From NCBI RefSeq assembly GCF_019880365.1, contig NZ_CP082271.1, forward strand, positions 1,054,001 through 1,118,000: a DNA stretch of 64,000 nucleotides, written 5' to 3'. This DNA is from Pseudomonas sp. DNDY-54. Lineage in GTDB: Bacteria; Pseudomonadota; Gammaproteobacteria; Pseudomonadales; Pseudomonadaceae. Shown piece after piece: positions 1-8,691 of the stretch. The position numbers and the translations under genes were made by a program. The notes below the pieces were generated by a model. That model saw only the letters and a list, made by a program, of their open reading frames with translations, had not been told where the DNA came from and made no database searches. How positions within the stretch are numbered: the first letter of the stretch is position 1; every line of letters starts with the position of its first letter.

Positions 1-355
1 CAGCGAGTTTCCAGAAGCCGGCTGGCATTTGACAACCCAGCAATTACGCCAGCATGCCAAGCGGCCGATAGTGCCGGGGCGCTGGCTGGCGGCCTCATGC
101 CACAATGCGGCTGAAATGAATTTGGCCTCGATGATGGGGGTTGATTTCATTACGGTCTCGCCGATACTGCCTACCGCGACCCACCCCAAAGCACAGCCTC
201 TGGGCTGGCAATGCGCCGCTGAGTTATTAACCGGCTTCGGTCTACCCGCTTATTTGTTGGGGGGGCTCGGTCCGGGCGATTTAGCTCAAGCGTGGCGCGC
301 GGGCGCACAGGGCGTCGCTGGCATCCGGGCGTTCTGGCCGGATAAGACGGCTTGA
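1..355 (+). CDS. C-terminal part of a Nudix hydrolase / thiamine-phosphate-synthase-like fusion protein (partial)
   Basis: The reading frame is open from position 2, so the gene starts outside the window; about 117 residues remain. The visible part resembles a ThiE-type TIM-barrel end: a phosphate-binding-like stretch FITVSPILPTATHP, then YLLGGLG and GVAGIRAFW, which correspond to the GPxxPTxTK, GG and GVA(V)IxA motifs of thiamine phosphate synthase. In pseudomonads this domain is commonly fused behind a MutT-like Nudix domain that would lie upstream. The lysine expected after the T-x-T motif appears as histidine, so thiamine synthase activity is doubtful. The call rests on the C-terminal half only. 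Confidence 0.7.
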   Translation, partial: SEFPEAGWHLTTQQLRQHAKRPIVPGRWLAASCHNAAEMNLASMMGVDFITVSPILPTATHPKAQPLGWQCAAELLTGFGLPAYLLGGLGPGDLAQAWRAGAQGVAGIRAFWPDKTA

Positions 356-449
356 TCGAGCTATGGCCGGGTGTCCGATTTGGACGAAGCTTCCGAATTG
401 CCGGGCGAAGTCGCTGTCGTATCGGGTTACCGTCGCATAGGTTGAGTCA

Positions 450-464
450 ATAGCGTCAGGCTAT
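450..464. promoter_or_regulatory. Probable OxyR binding site upstream of ahpC
   Basis: ATAG-N7-CTAT is present exactly (ATAGCGTCAGGCTAT), which is the half-operator pattern of OxyR (ATAGntnnnanCTAT). It lies 91 bases before the ahpC start, suitable for activating a promoter just downstream. A weaker ATAG-N7-CAAT lies directly before it at 437-451. No second perfect element at the canonical 7-base spacing was found, so this is motif-level evidence only. Confidence 0.5.
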
Positions 465-555
465 CGACATGATTCCTTCAATCAATTAACCGTATGCGGG
501 AGTCTGGAGTATCGTAGGCCCCGTTAAAGTTCTGAATCCCAAAAGGAGTTAGCAG

Positions 556-1119
556 ATGTCTCTGATCAACACCCAAGTCCAGCCGTTTAAAGTCAACGCT
601 TTCCACAACGGCAAGTTCATCGAAGTCACCGAAGAGTCCCTCAAGGGCAAGTGGTCGGTGCTGATCTTCATGCCCGCAGCCTTCACCTTCAACTGCCCGA
701 CCGAGATCGAAGACGCTGCCAACAGCTACGCTGAGTTCCAGAAGGCCGGTACCGAGGTGTATATCGTCACCACCGATACCCACTTCTCGCACAAGGTTTG
801 GCACGAGACTTCCCCTGCCGTCGGCAAGGCCCAGTTCCCGCTGATCGGCGACCCGACTCACCAGCTGACCAACGCGTTCGGCGTACACATCGCTGAAGAA
901 GGTCTGGCACTGCGCGGTACTTTCCTGATCAACCCGGAAGGCGTCATCAAGACCGTTGAGATTCACTCCAACGAGATCGCTCGCGACGTTTCCGAGACGC
1001 TGCGTAAGCTGAAAGCCGCTCAGTACACTGCCGCTCACCCGGGCGAAGTCTGCCCAGCCAAGTGGAAAGAAGGCGAAGCCACTCTGGCCCCGTCGCTGGA
1101 TCTGGTTGGCAAGATCTAA
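556..1119 (+). CDS. ahpC: Alkyl hydroperoxide reductase subunit C (2-Cys peroxiredoxin)
   Basis: This cytoplasmic peroxidase reduces H2O2, organic peroxides and peroxynitrite, and is recycled by AhpF. At 187 residues it has the family's normal length. The peroxidatic Cys47 sits in FTFNCPTE and the resolving Cys166 in GEVCPAKW. The ATG at 556 follows an AAAGGAG ribosome binding site. The Asn before CPTE, where enteric AhpC has Val, is as I remember Pseudomonas AhpC. It lies directly upstream of ahpF, with an OxyR-like site before it and a terminator after it, which fits peroxide induction and a higher dose of AhpC than AhpF. Confidence 0.97.
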   Translation: MSLINTQVQPFKVNAFHNGKFIEVTEESLKGKWSVLIFMPAAFTFNCPTEIEDAANSYAEFQKAGTEVYIVTTDTHFSHKVWHETSPAVGKAQFPLIGDPTHQLTNAFGVHIAEEGLALRGTFLINPEGVIKTVEIHSNEIARDVSETLRKLKAAQYTAAHPGEVCPAKWKEGEATLAPSLDLVGKI

Positions 1120-1192
1120 ACGGCCATAGGACGCTGCGTCTTGCGCAGCGTCACCAAGGTTGTTTTTCGGACGATTCGTCGGTCCGAGCTCC

Positions 1193-1226
1193 AACGCCTG
1201 GGCGTGATCCGTCCGGGCGTTTTATT
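1193..1226 (+). terminator. Intrinsic terminator between ahpC and ahpF
   Basis: An 11-bp stem (1193-1203 with 1211-1221, two G-U pairs) is followed by TTTTATTA. A second perfect 9-bp hairpin (1130-1138/1144-1152) lies just behind the ahpC stop but has its T-run only about ten bases further on. Together they should limit read-through into ahpF. Confidence 0.7.
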
Positions 1227-1258
1227 ACCTGAATTTCGTAAGAAGGGGATCGCTGCTC

Positions 1259-2821
1259 ATGTTGGACTCCAATCTCAAAACGCAACTGAAAACCTACCTG
1301 GAGAAGGTCACCCAGCCGTTCGAGATCGTTGCGTCCCTCGGTGACGGTGCTAAGTCCCAGGAAATGCTCAGCCTGCTGGAAGACATCACCAGCCTGAGCG
1401 ACAAGATCACCCTACGTACCGACGGCGATGACGTGCGCAAACCGTCGTTTGCACTCAACCGTATCGGTGGCGACATCAGCCTGCGTTTCGCTGGCATCCC
1501 GATGGGCCACGAATTCACCTCGTTGGTGCTGGCCCTGCTGCAGGTCGGTGGGCATCCGTCCAAGACCGCACCTGAGGTCATCGAGCAGATCAAGAATCTG
1601 GACGGTGAGTACAACTTCGAAACCTACTTCTCGCTGTCCTGCCAGAACTGCCCGGACGTGGTCCAGGCGTTGAACTTAATGGCCGTGCTCAATCCGAACA
1701 TCCGCCACGTCGCCATCGACGGTGCACTGTTCCAGGAAGAAGTCACTGTTCGCCAGGTCATGTCCGTACCGAGCATCTACCTCAACGGTGAACTGTTCGG
1801 TCAGGGCCGCATGGGCGAAGAAGAAATCCTCGCCAAGCTCGACACCGGCGCGTCAGCGCGCGACGCCGAGAAGCTCAGCGCGAAGGACGCCTTCGATGTG
1901 CTCGTCGTCGGTGGTGGCCCCGCCGGCGCCGCAGCGGCCATCTATGCTGCGCGCAAGGGCATCCGGACCGGTGTCGCGGCCGAGCGTTTCGGCGGCCAGG
2001 TGCTCGACACCATGGCCATCGAAAATTTCATTTCGGTCAGCGAGACCGAAGGCCCGAAACTGGCGCGCGCGTTGGAAAACCATGTACGCGAATACGACGT
2101 CGACATCATGAACCTGCAGCGCGCCGCACAGCTGATCCCTGGCTCCGATGGCAGCCTGCACGAGATCAAGCTGGAGAACGGCGGCTCGCTGAAGGCCAAG
2201 ACGCTGATCCTCGCCACCGGCGCCCGTTGGCGCGAAATGAACGTGCCGGGTGAGCAGGAATACCGCGGCCGTGGCGTGGCCTACTGCCCACACTGTGACG
2301 GCCCGCTGTTCAAGGGTAAGCGCGTCGCGGTCATCGGCGGCGGCAACTCGGGCGTGGAAGCGGCCATCGACCTAGCCGGAATCGTTGCCCAGGTTACGCT
2401 GCTCGAGTTCGACAGCCAGCTGCGCGCCGATGCCGTGCTGCAGAAGAAACTGCACAGCCTGCCCAACGTCACCGTAATCACCAGTGCGCTGACCAGCGAA
2501 GTCACTGGCGACGGCAAGAAGGTGACCGGGCTGACCTACAAGGACCGCAACTCCAGCGAGTTCCACGAGCTGGAACTGGAAGGCATCTTTGTGCAGATCG
2601 GCCTGCTGCCTAACTCCGATTGGCTGAAAGGCACCGTGGAGCTGACGTCGCGCGGCGAGATCATTGTCGATGCGCGTGGCGAGACTTCGCTGCCGGGTAT
2701 CTTCGCCGCCGGCGACGTCACCACCGTGCCGTACAAGCAGATCGTCATCGCCGTCGGTGAAGGTGCCAAGGCCTCGCTGAGCGCCTTCGATCACCTGATC
2801 CGTAGTTCTGTCGACGACTGA
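1259..2821 (+). CDS. ahpF: Alkyl hydroperoxide reductase subunit F (flavoprotein disulfide reductase)
   Basis: AhpF passes electrons from NADH through FAD and two CxxC pairs to AhpC. At 520 residues it is full length. The N-terminal double-thioredoxin domain has CQNC (C128/C131). The thioredoxin-reductase-like part has an FAD site (VVGGGPAGAAAAIYAARKG), an active-site CPHC (C343/C346), an NAD(P)H-site GGGNSGVEAAIDLAG, and the C-terminal FAD motif GIFAAGDVTTVPYKQ. The ATG at 1259 has an AAGGGGA Shine-Dalgarno. It is co-oriented with ahpC, 139 bases downstream, and ends in a strong terminator. Confidence 0.97.
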   Translation: MLDSNLKTQLKTYLEKVTQPFEIVASLGDGAKSQEMLSLLEDITSLSDKITLRTDGDDVRKPSFALNRIGGDISLRFAGIPMGHEFTSLVLALLQVGGHPSKTAPEVIEQIKNLDGEYNFETYFSLSCQNCPDVVQALNLMAVLNPNIRHVAIDGALFQEEVTVRQVMSVPSIYLNGELFGQGRMGEEEILAKLDTGASARDAEKLSAKDAFDVLVVGGGPAGAAAAIYAARKGIRTGVAAERFGGQVLDTMAIENFISVSETEGPKLARALENHVREYDVDIMNLQRAAQLIPGSDGSLHEIKLENGGSLKAKTLILATGARWREMNVPGEQEYRGRGVAYCPHCDGPLFKGKRVAVIGGGNSGVEAAIDLAGIVAQVTLLEFDSQLRADAVLQKKLHSLPNVTVITSALTSEVTGDGKKVTGLTYKDRNSSEFHELELEGIFVQIGLLPNSDWLKGTVELTSRGEIIVDARGETSLPGIFAAGDVTTVPYKQIVIAVGEGAKASLSAFDHLIRSSVDD

Positions 2822-2847
2822 GCCTGACGCTCGCAGCTGTTCGCAAC

Positions 2848-2887
2848 AAAAAAGGGGGTGCAGATTTCGATCTGCTCCCCTTTTTTT
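2848..2887 (+). terminator. Intrinsic terminator of ahpF
   Basis: A GC-rich stem with one mismatch (GGGG..GCAGAT paired with ATCTGC.CCCC, TTCG loop) is flanked by six As and seven Ts. Because of the flanking A-run it could work in both directions. Confidence 0.9.
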
Positions 2888-3061
2888 GTAAGCGGGGCTT
2901 ATTGCGGTGCTGCCGACGGGGTTACGGGAAGGATAGATAGCGCAAACAAGGGGTCTACTCGATTACACCGGGTCCGCTTTGATCGGGTGGAAACGAGCGA
3001 AGACGGCGGTTTTTCATCGCCTCTTCGTCATGTACCAGTAGTCCATGGAGCGAATCCACCT

Positions 3062-4186
3062 ATGAAGAGTGCGGATACGCCGCAACACTCTCGAGGGGCC
3101 GTAGTGACCCTTGTGAACCGAAACAATGAGCCCCAGCACGAAAAGGCTGTCCACGATCAGCTTGCCCAGCGCCTGGCGGCGCTGCAGGGCTTCGCCTTTC
3201 TCGGTGAGTATGACCGCAGCGCCAGCTATGCACAGCCGCTTTACTTCGTTCCTTCCGCCACGCTGGTTGGGAGCAAGCTGGCACGCGAGCTCGGGATCAC
3301 GAGCGAGCGGGACCTGTTCGGCGGCGTCGTGCCGCATGCGTTCACTGAAACGAAAGCGATCACTCATCCGCTGGTGCGCCTGGACGCTGATTCGCCTATC
3401 GGTTGGTCGCGGGATTTCGCTCGGCAGGTCACGGGCAGTGTTCTGCCCGGCTACAGCGCGTTCTCGTTGCCCGATGCGCGCGAGGCCGGACGGCGATTAT
3501 TGAATGAAGGGGCGCTGAGAATCAAGCCGGTACGAGCCACCGGTGGCCGGGGGCAGGAGGAAGTCACCTCTGTCCAAGCGCTTGATCATGCGCTGGAAAA
3601 GATGGACGAGGCGGAGCTCGCTCAATATGGACTGGTCCTGGAAGCAAACCTGGATCATGTCACCACATTCAGCGTAGGCCAGATCCGCGCGGCGGGGAGA
3701 ACCTTGAGCTACTACGGCACCCAGCGACTGACCCAAGACAATACGGGTGAGACCGTTTATGGCGGATCCGATCTGCTGGTCGTCGAAGGCGATTTCGAGG
3801 CATTGCTTGGCCTGGATTTGCCTGAGCGCACCCGTCTAGCCGTCTCACAAGCACAGGTCTATGACGATGCCGCGTCGGCCTGCTTCCGCAATTTCTACGC
3901 GTCCCGGCGCAACTACGATATCGCCCAAGGCATCGATGCGAGAGGGCGCGCCTGCTCGGGGGTGCTGGAGCAATCTTGGCGCATTGGGGGTGCCAGCGGT
4001 GCGGAAATTGCCGCCCTGGAAGCGTTCGCTCAAGGCGGCCACGGCTCCGCCATTCGGGCGTCGACCGTTGAGGTCTACGGTGAAACAACCGTGCCCGAAG
4101 GAGCAACGGTCCTATTTCGCGGGGACGATGCGGAAGTCGGATTCATAACCAAATACGCGATGGTGAAGGATCATGGCAACCCATAG
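3062..4186 (+). CDS. DUF3182 family protein (possible ATP-grasp-like enzyme)
   Basis: This is a 374-residue protein that I recognise as DUF3182, a family of unknown function. The frame stays open back to 2858, but that would run through the ahpF terminator. The ATG at 3062 (GGAG 12 bases before) gives a family-sized protein starting MKSADTPQHS; a GTG at about 3104 is the alternative. Residues around 145-160 (RIKPVRATGGRGQEEV) look like the nucleotide-binding lysine and glycine-rich loop of ATP-grasp ligases, and the C-terminal third has an E-x-S-W-R-I-GG-A stretch. ATP-grasp is an inference. It overlaps the following hydrolase by 14 bases, so the two are almost certainly co-translated. Confidence 0.75.
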   Translation: MKSADTPQHSRGAVVTLVNRNNEPQHEKAVHDQLAQRLAALQGFAFLGEYDRSASYAQPLYFVPSATLVGSKLARELGITSERDLFGGVVPHAFTETKAITHPLVRLDADSPIGWSRDFARQVTGSVLPGYSAFSLPDAREAGRRLLNEGALRIKPVRATGGRGQEEVTSVQALDHALEKMDEAELAQYGLVLEANLDHVTTFSVGQIRAAGRTLSYYGTQRLTQDNTGETVYGGSDLLVVEGDFEALLGLDLPERTRLAVSQAQVYDDAASACFRNFYASRRNYDIAQGIDARGRACSGVLEQSWRIGGASGAEIAALEAFAQGGHGSAIRASTVEVYGETTVPEGATVLFRGDDAEVGFITKYAMVKDHGNP

Positions 4187-4940
4187 TGAAAGCGTTGACA
4201 TCCTTGTCGATGATGAGCACATCGCCGGTACGTTTCTCTCACCTCCGACCAAGCTCCCCGGCGTGCTGTTCGTGCATGGCTGGGGCGGTAGCCAGGAACG
4301 CGACCTCACACGTGCACGAGGCATCGCCGGGTTGGGCTGCATCTGTCTGTCATTTGATTTACGGGGGCATGCGTTGACTTTGGCGCAGCAGCAGACCGTC
4401 ACCCGTGAGCAGAACCTGCGAGACCTGATGGCCGCCTACGATTTGCTGGCGCAACACCCGAATATCGATCCTGCCGCAATCGCCGTGGTTGGGACCAGCT
4501 ATGGCGGTTATCTGGCAGCGCTGCTCACCTCTTTAAGACCCGTGAGATGGCTGGCGATGCGGGTGCCCGCCTTGTACAGAGATGATGATTGGGCCGTGCC
4601 GAAGCGGCAGCTGGACCGCGAGTTGCTCAACCAGCTACGCGGCCGGCGGGTGGCGCCAGAGGAGAATCGCGTGCTGGCCGCCTGTGCCGAGTTTCGTGGA
4701 GACGTGCTTATTGTGGAGTCGGAGCATGATCATCTGGTCCCGCACAGTACGATCATGAGCTATCGCGCTGCGTTCCAGCAGACGCACTCGCTGACGCACC
4801 GGATTATTCTTGGTGCCGACCATGGTTTGACGAACGAGAATTGTCAGCGGGCTTATACGGATATTCTTGTCAAATGGGCGACCGAAATGGTTGTCGGTGC
4901 ACGCATTGATCAGCAACACGGCATGGCCGCCGCGCGGTAA
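4173..4940 (+). CDS. Alpha/beta hydrolase (S9/dienelactone-hydrolase-like)
   Basis: This 255-residue cytoplasmic hydrolase has no signal peptide. The oxyanion-side motif is VLFVHGWGGS (about 31-40). The nucleophile elbow is GTSYGG with Ser109. The acid is probably the Asp of ESEHDHLVPH and the base the His of LGADHGL. All three catalytic positions are present, so the enzyme should be active, but its substrate is unknown. The ATG lies inside the end of the DUF3182 gene (14-base overlap), which argues for a joint function. A peptidase or esterase is equally possible. Confidence 0.8.
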   Translation: MATHSESVDILVDDEHIAGTFLSPPTKLPGVLFVHGWGGSQERDLTRARGIAGLGCICLSFDLRGHALTLAQQQTVTREQNLRDLMAAYDLLAQHPNIDPAAIAVVGTSYGGYLAALLTSLRPVRWLAMRVPALYRDDDWAVPKRQLDRELLNQLRGRRVAPEENRVLAACAEFRGDVLIVESEHDHLVPHSTIMSYRAAFQQTHSLTHRIILGADHGLTNENCQRAYTDILVKWATEMVVGARIDQQHGMAAAR

Positions 4941-5006
4941 TGCCTCCTTTGCCCGGGTCTCGCCATGGCTCATGGAACCAAGGGGCCGGCGTGACAAGGG
5001 GACCGC

Positions 5007-6035
5007 TTAGCGCGGGGGTGTCGGCGGCTCGATCGGACCGACGAAGCGGCTCCAGCGTCGGTCCAGGACCTGCTGTTTAAGCACCTCGATGATGTCAACC
5101 AGTAGCTCCTCCAGTGCGAGATCGGTGTTCTCGTCCTGATACACCCAGGTTTCAAAACACTCGTCAGCCAGGCTGCGGGCCAATCGCTGAAACTGGGCGC
5201 CCTGCAGTCCGTCTACTGCGCCCTGTAACAGGCGCGCTGCGATGTCACTGAGTGCCTCGTCCAGTGTATCGGCGACGCGGTCGCCCAGAGGCAGGCGTCG
5301 CAGGCGGCCTACCTCCGGATTATTCGCCAATGCCTGATGGATCAGGCCGCCGACATAACCCTCTATAGCACCACGGTTGTCCCGGTAGCCGCTCTCCAAC
5401 ATGCCGTTCAGCCGCCGCGAAAGGTCGTCCAGCAGCCGCTCCTTGCGAGGCCGCACCACCTCTTCCAGCAGTCGTCGGGACAGATCATCGCTCGCCCCAA
5501 TTTCCTGCTGCATCCGGCTGAATAGCCGAACCATGACGCGATCGGAGAGCTCCTCCAGCAGTAGCAGGTAGTATCGGTGGATCAGTCCGTAAACCGGCCA
5601 CCGCCTCATATCGATAAGACCCAATCGCTGCAGGCGTACCAGCAAGCTACCCACTCGCAATACGCGTAGCCAGCGGAAGCCGGTCAGCGGAATACAGCCC
5701 AGGACGTCGTACCAGTGGGCGAATGGGTAGTAGTACCAACGTGCGTAGCGGCGCTCGAACAACGCAACCGTCCAACCGAGCAGGACGTCAAGCAGGAACA
5801 CCGCGACGAAGCCGAGATCGATCAGCTGAAAATTACGATGGATTTGTGTTTCGTAGCGCTGATGCAAGTCGGGTAGCCACTCGGCAAGCGCCTGGTTGAT
5901 TGGCTGCACGATGAACAGGCTGTCGAACAGGATCAGCCCGAGATTGATGCACACCAGTACCACGATGAACATTTCCCAGGCCGCATGCAGCCCGTCCCGG
6001 AGGCGGTCCTGCCGAGCTGCTGTCGGCTCAGGCAT
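5007..6035 (-). CDS. Voltage-sensor-like (ion-transporter-type) membrane protein
   Basis: A protein of 342 residues. The N-terminal third has two clear hydrophobic helices (MFIVVLVCINLGLILFDSLF and LIDLGFVAVFLLDVLLGW) and then an arginine-rich helix, GFRWLRVLRVGSLLVRLQRLG, spaced like the S4 segment of voltage-sensor domains. No pore helix or selectivity filter follows. About 200 charged, probably helical cytoplasmic residues complete the protein. The ATG at 6035 was chosen because it overlaps the stop of the adenosyltransferase gene by 8 bases (ATGCCTGA), a typical coupled start. Function is unknown. Relatives are sometimes annotated as ion transporters. Confidence 0.7.
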   Translation of the reverse strand: MPEPTAARQDRLRDGLHAAWEMFIVVLVCINLGLILFDSLFIVQPINQALAEWLPDLHQRYETQIHRNFQLIDLGFVAVFLLDVLLGWTVALFERRYARWYYYPFAHWYDVLGCIPLTGFRWLRVLRVGSLLVRLQRLGLIDMRRWPVYGLIHRYYLLLLEELSDRVMVRLFSRMQQEIGASDDLSRRLLEEVVRPRKERLLDDLSRRLNGMLESGYRDNRGAIEGYVGGLIHQALANNPEVGRLRRLPLGDRVADTLDEALSDIAARLLQGAVDGLQGAQFQRLARSLADECFETWVYQDENTDLALEELLVDIIEVLKQQVLDRRWSRFVGPIEPPTPPR

Positions 6036-6618
6036 CTGGGTTGGCAGGTGCGCTGGCGGCATGCCAAAGAATCTCGGCACAACCCTGGCGTCGCGCAATC
6101 AGACGCGCCACAACGAAGAACAGGTCCGATAGACGATTGAGATAGGACAACCCCACCGGACGCAGCGGCTCGACGGCGTTGAGCTGCTGGCAGCGGCGCT
6201 CGGCGGTGCGCGCCATGCTGCGACACAGGTGTGCGAGCGCAATCAGTCGCGTGCCGCCCGGCATGATGAAATCCTCGAGGGGGCCGAGCTCATCATTCCA
6301 GTGATCGATCGCGGCCTCCAACCGTGCCACCTCGGCGTCTGTCAGGGCCTGGTAGTCCGGCATCGCCAGTTCACCGCCCAGATCAAACAGGCGATGCTGA
6401 CAGGGGCCTAATACCTCGATCAATTCGGCCAGGTCCGGCCAGCGCGTCTGTGCTTCTGCCAGTTCGGCAAGCAGCAGGCCCAGCTGGCTATTGAGCGTGT
6501 CGACCTCACCCATGGCTTCGATGCGTGGATGATCCTTTGGCACTCGGCGACCATCGGCCAGGCCGGTTTCTCCGGTGTCACCGGTGCGGGTGTAAATCTT
6601 GGATAGTCGATTGCCCAT
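6028..6618 (-). CDS. Cob(I)alamin adenosyltransferase (PduO/ATR type)
   Basis: It transfers the 5'-deoxyadenosyl group of ATP to cob(I)alamin, making coenzyme B12. At 196 residues it is family length. The N-terminal ATP-binding stretch KIYTRTGDTGETGLADG and the later CRSMARTAERR (the RSxxRxAER signature) are diagnostic. The frame extends upstream into the sensor-kinase gene, but MGNRLSKIYT at 6618 is the conserved start. It lies 14 bases behind the sensor kinase and overlaps the next gene, so it is in an operon. It could supply cofactor for a B12 enzyme encoded elsewhere. Confidence 0.92.
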   Translation of the reverse strand: MGNRLSKIYTRTGDTGETGLADGRRVPKDHPRIEAMGEVDTLNSQLGLLLAELAEAQTRWPDLAELIEVLGPCQHRLFDLGGELAMPDYQALTDAEVARLEAAIDHWNDELGPLEDFIMPGGTRLIALAHLCRSMARTAERRCQQLNAVEPLRPVGLSYLNRLSDLFFVVARLIARRQGCAEILWHAASAPANPDA

Positions 6619-6632
6619 CTGTGGTTCCTGAT

Positions 6633-8648
6633 TCAGCTTGAGTTGGCGTCGGCGGCCGATGTCAGCGGCAGGCGCAGGGTGAAAATCGTGCCCTGATCGG
6701 GCCTGCTCTGCACTTCCATCTGGCCCTTGTGATTGTTGGTGATGATGAAATACGAGACGGAAAGGCCCAGGCCGGTTCCCTGACCGACCTCTTTGGTGGT
6801 GAAAAACGGTTCGAAGATGCGCTTGCGGATGTGCTCGGGAATCCCTCCGCCATTGTCTTCGACCTGGATCTCGACCCATGGCGGATTCAGACGGGTCCTT
6901 AGCGTTATCTGGCCGCGGCCTCGCTCCGGTTTATGGTGGATGGCTTGCGCGGCATTTTTCAAAAGATTCAGCAGCACCTGTTCAAGTTCGTTGCCAATGC
7001 AGGGGACGCGGTCCACCTGTGGGTCGAAATCGCGGATGATTTCGATTGAACGGAAGTCGAATCCGTCCATCAGCGCGAAATCGCTGCCGGCAATTTCCAG
7101 GGCCTGATCGATCAGGACACTCAATTGGCATTCGGCTAACTGCCGGTTGCTCAGGCGGCTGAAACTCAGCATGTGGCTGACGATTTTGGCTGCTCGGGAG
7201 CCTGCCTGCTGGATGCCGTCCAGTAGCTGGGGAATTTCACGGCGCTGCAGATATTGATTCACCGCGTCCAGCAGGACGCCGGTCTCATCGGCGGCTTCGC
7301 GGTTTCGTTCCAGTTCCGGTGACAGCCGTCGGCGGATGTTCTGTGTGTTATGGAGGATCGCGCCGAGTGGGTTGTTAATCTCGTGCGCCATGCCGGCGGC
7401 GAGACTGCCGACCGACAGCATTTTTTCCGACTGCACCATAATTTCTTCCATATTGATGCGTTCGGTAATGTCATCGATGCGGATTACAACCCCACGCCCG
7501 CCACCGCCCATCAGGGGATACAGCGTCAGCGCGAAGTGGCGGGGCTCCTCGTAGACGGTCCACGTGACCCGCTCGATCTTTTCCACCTGATGGTGTTCGG
7601 AGGTTCTGCGAATCTGTGTCAAAAACGGCCTGAGTGGCTCGAATGCGATGAACACAGGCTGGTTCAGGGCGTCGTCGATGGAGGTGCCCGAAAGTGTGCT
7701 GGCCTGCTGGTTCCACTGGGTCACGTAGAGCTGTTCATCCAGAGCGATGAGCACCGACGGCATGGAGTCGATGATGCTGTTCAGGTAATTCTGAAAGCCG
7801 GTGAGCTTCTTCTCGATCTTGCTGCGGACCTGAACTTCCAACTCGAGCTTGCGGTTGGAGTGGCGGGTTTCTTCTGCCAGCCCCTGTGCATGATCGAACG
7901 CCTCCTGAGCATCGTCACGGGCACGCTTGAGTTGCTGCTCGCGGGCCTCCATACGCGACAGCATGGTATTGAAGGCATCAGCCAAGCGCCCGATTTCGTC
8001 CTGGTTTCGCGGCGTTGCCCGCAGGGAATAATTTTCCTCTCGCGTGACCTGGCGGGACAGGGTCTCGAGGTCCCGGATCGGGCGGGTAATAAGCTGCCGT
8101 ATCTGCCGTGCCACGAGTACCCAAAGCAGCAGGCTGGCTAGAAGGATGGCAAGACTGGCAGTCAGCGTGCCCGTATAAAAGGCGCCTGGTAATTCGCTGC
8201 TGGCGACGATCAACAAGTGCCCGGGTGGACCGGCGGTTTGCGGGAGTTCCACCAGTAGGTTGGCGCGCATCTCGGTCTTCTGCCATGCGCGCAGTGCGCT
8301 TACCTGCTGCGGTAAGTCCAGCGGATCGCCACGAAACAGTTGCGCCAAGCTCTGGCCGGTGTTGTCGTAGATCGCCGCTGCGCGGAGCGGTGCGTAGTCG
8401 TTCAGCTTCTGCAGCAGTTCGTCCGCGGCCGCGTCGGATTTCAGCGCTCGATTGCTCAGTTCCGGCGTCGCGAACAGCGCGCCGAGTGTGTGCATAGCTT
8501 GGGGCGCGACGCTCTGACGGGAGATCCAGTAGGCCGCGCTGATGAACGCCAGGTTGGACACCAGCAGCACGGCTGCAAGCAGCACGAGCAGGGCGAGCAG
8601 CAACTTGCGACCGACCGGGAGATTTTCAAGACGCTGGCGCAGGGTCAT
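6633..8648 (-). CDS. Membrane sensor histidine kinase (HAMP-PAS-HisKA-HATPase)
   Basis: A protein of 671 residues. TM1 (about 15-38), a periplasmic sensor domain of about 115 residues, TM2 (about 155-177), a HAMP segment with the ITRPIRDLETLS start, a coiled coil, a PAS domain beginning near FQNYLNSIIDSMPSVLIALDE, then the phosphoacceptor His422 in GMAHEINNPLG, an N-box (NLLKNAAQAI) and G-boxes (DNGGGIP, GTGLGLSVS). All catalytic elements are present. Its partner is probably the response regulator encoded two genes upstream in the same direction, with a panE-like gene between. The stimulus is unknown. Confidence 0.92.
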   Translation of the reverse strand: MTLRQRLENLPVGRKLLLALLVLLAAVLLVSNLAFISAAYWISRQSVAPQAMHTLGALFATPELSNRALKSDAAADELLQKLNDYAPLRAAAIYDNTGQSLAQLFRGDPLDLPQQVSALRAWQKTEMRANLLVELPQTAGPPGHLLIVASSELPGAFYTGTLTASLAILLASLLLWVLVARQIRQLITRPIRDLETLSRQVTREENYSLRATPRNQDEIGRLADAFNTMLSRMEAREQQLKRARDDAQEAFDHAQGLAEETRHSNRKLELEVQVRSKIEKKLTGFQNYLNSIIDSMPSVLIALDEQLYVTQWNQQASTLSGTSIDDALNQPVFIAFEPLRPFLTQIRRTSEHHQVEKIERVTWTVYEEPRHFALTLYPLMGGGGRGVVIRIDDITERINMEEIMVQSEKMLSVGSLAAGMAHEINNPLGAILHNTQNIRRRLSPELERNREAADETGVLLDAVNQYLQRREIPQLLDGIQQAGSRAAKIVSHMLSFSRLSNRQLAECQLSVLIDQALEIAGSDFALMDGFDFRSIEIIRDFDPQVDRVPCIGNELEQVLLNLLKNAAQAIHHKPERGRGQITLRTRLNPPWVEIQVEDNGGGIPEHIRKRIFEPFFTTKEVGQGTGLGLSVSYFIITNNHKGQMEVQSRPDQGTIFTLRLPLTSAADANSS

Positions 8649-8691
8649 GACAGGTAACAGGCGAGGGGCGTTTCAGCAGGGTAGCGGTGCC

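Noticed and set aside
2858..3061. Upstream extension of the DUF3182 gene
   Set aside because: The frame starts within the ahpF terminator and adds 68 residues of no recognisable character; the ATG at 3062 gives the family length.
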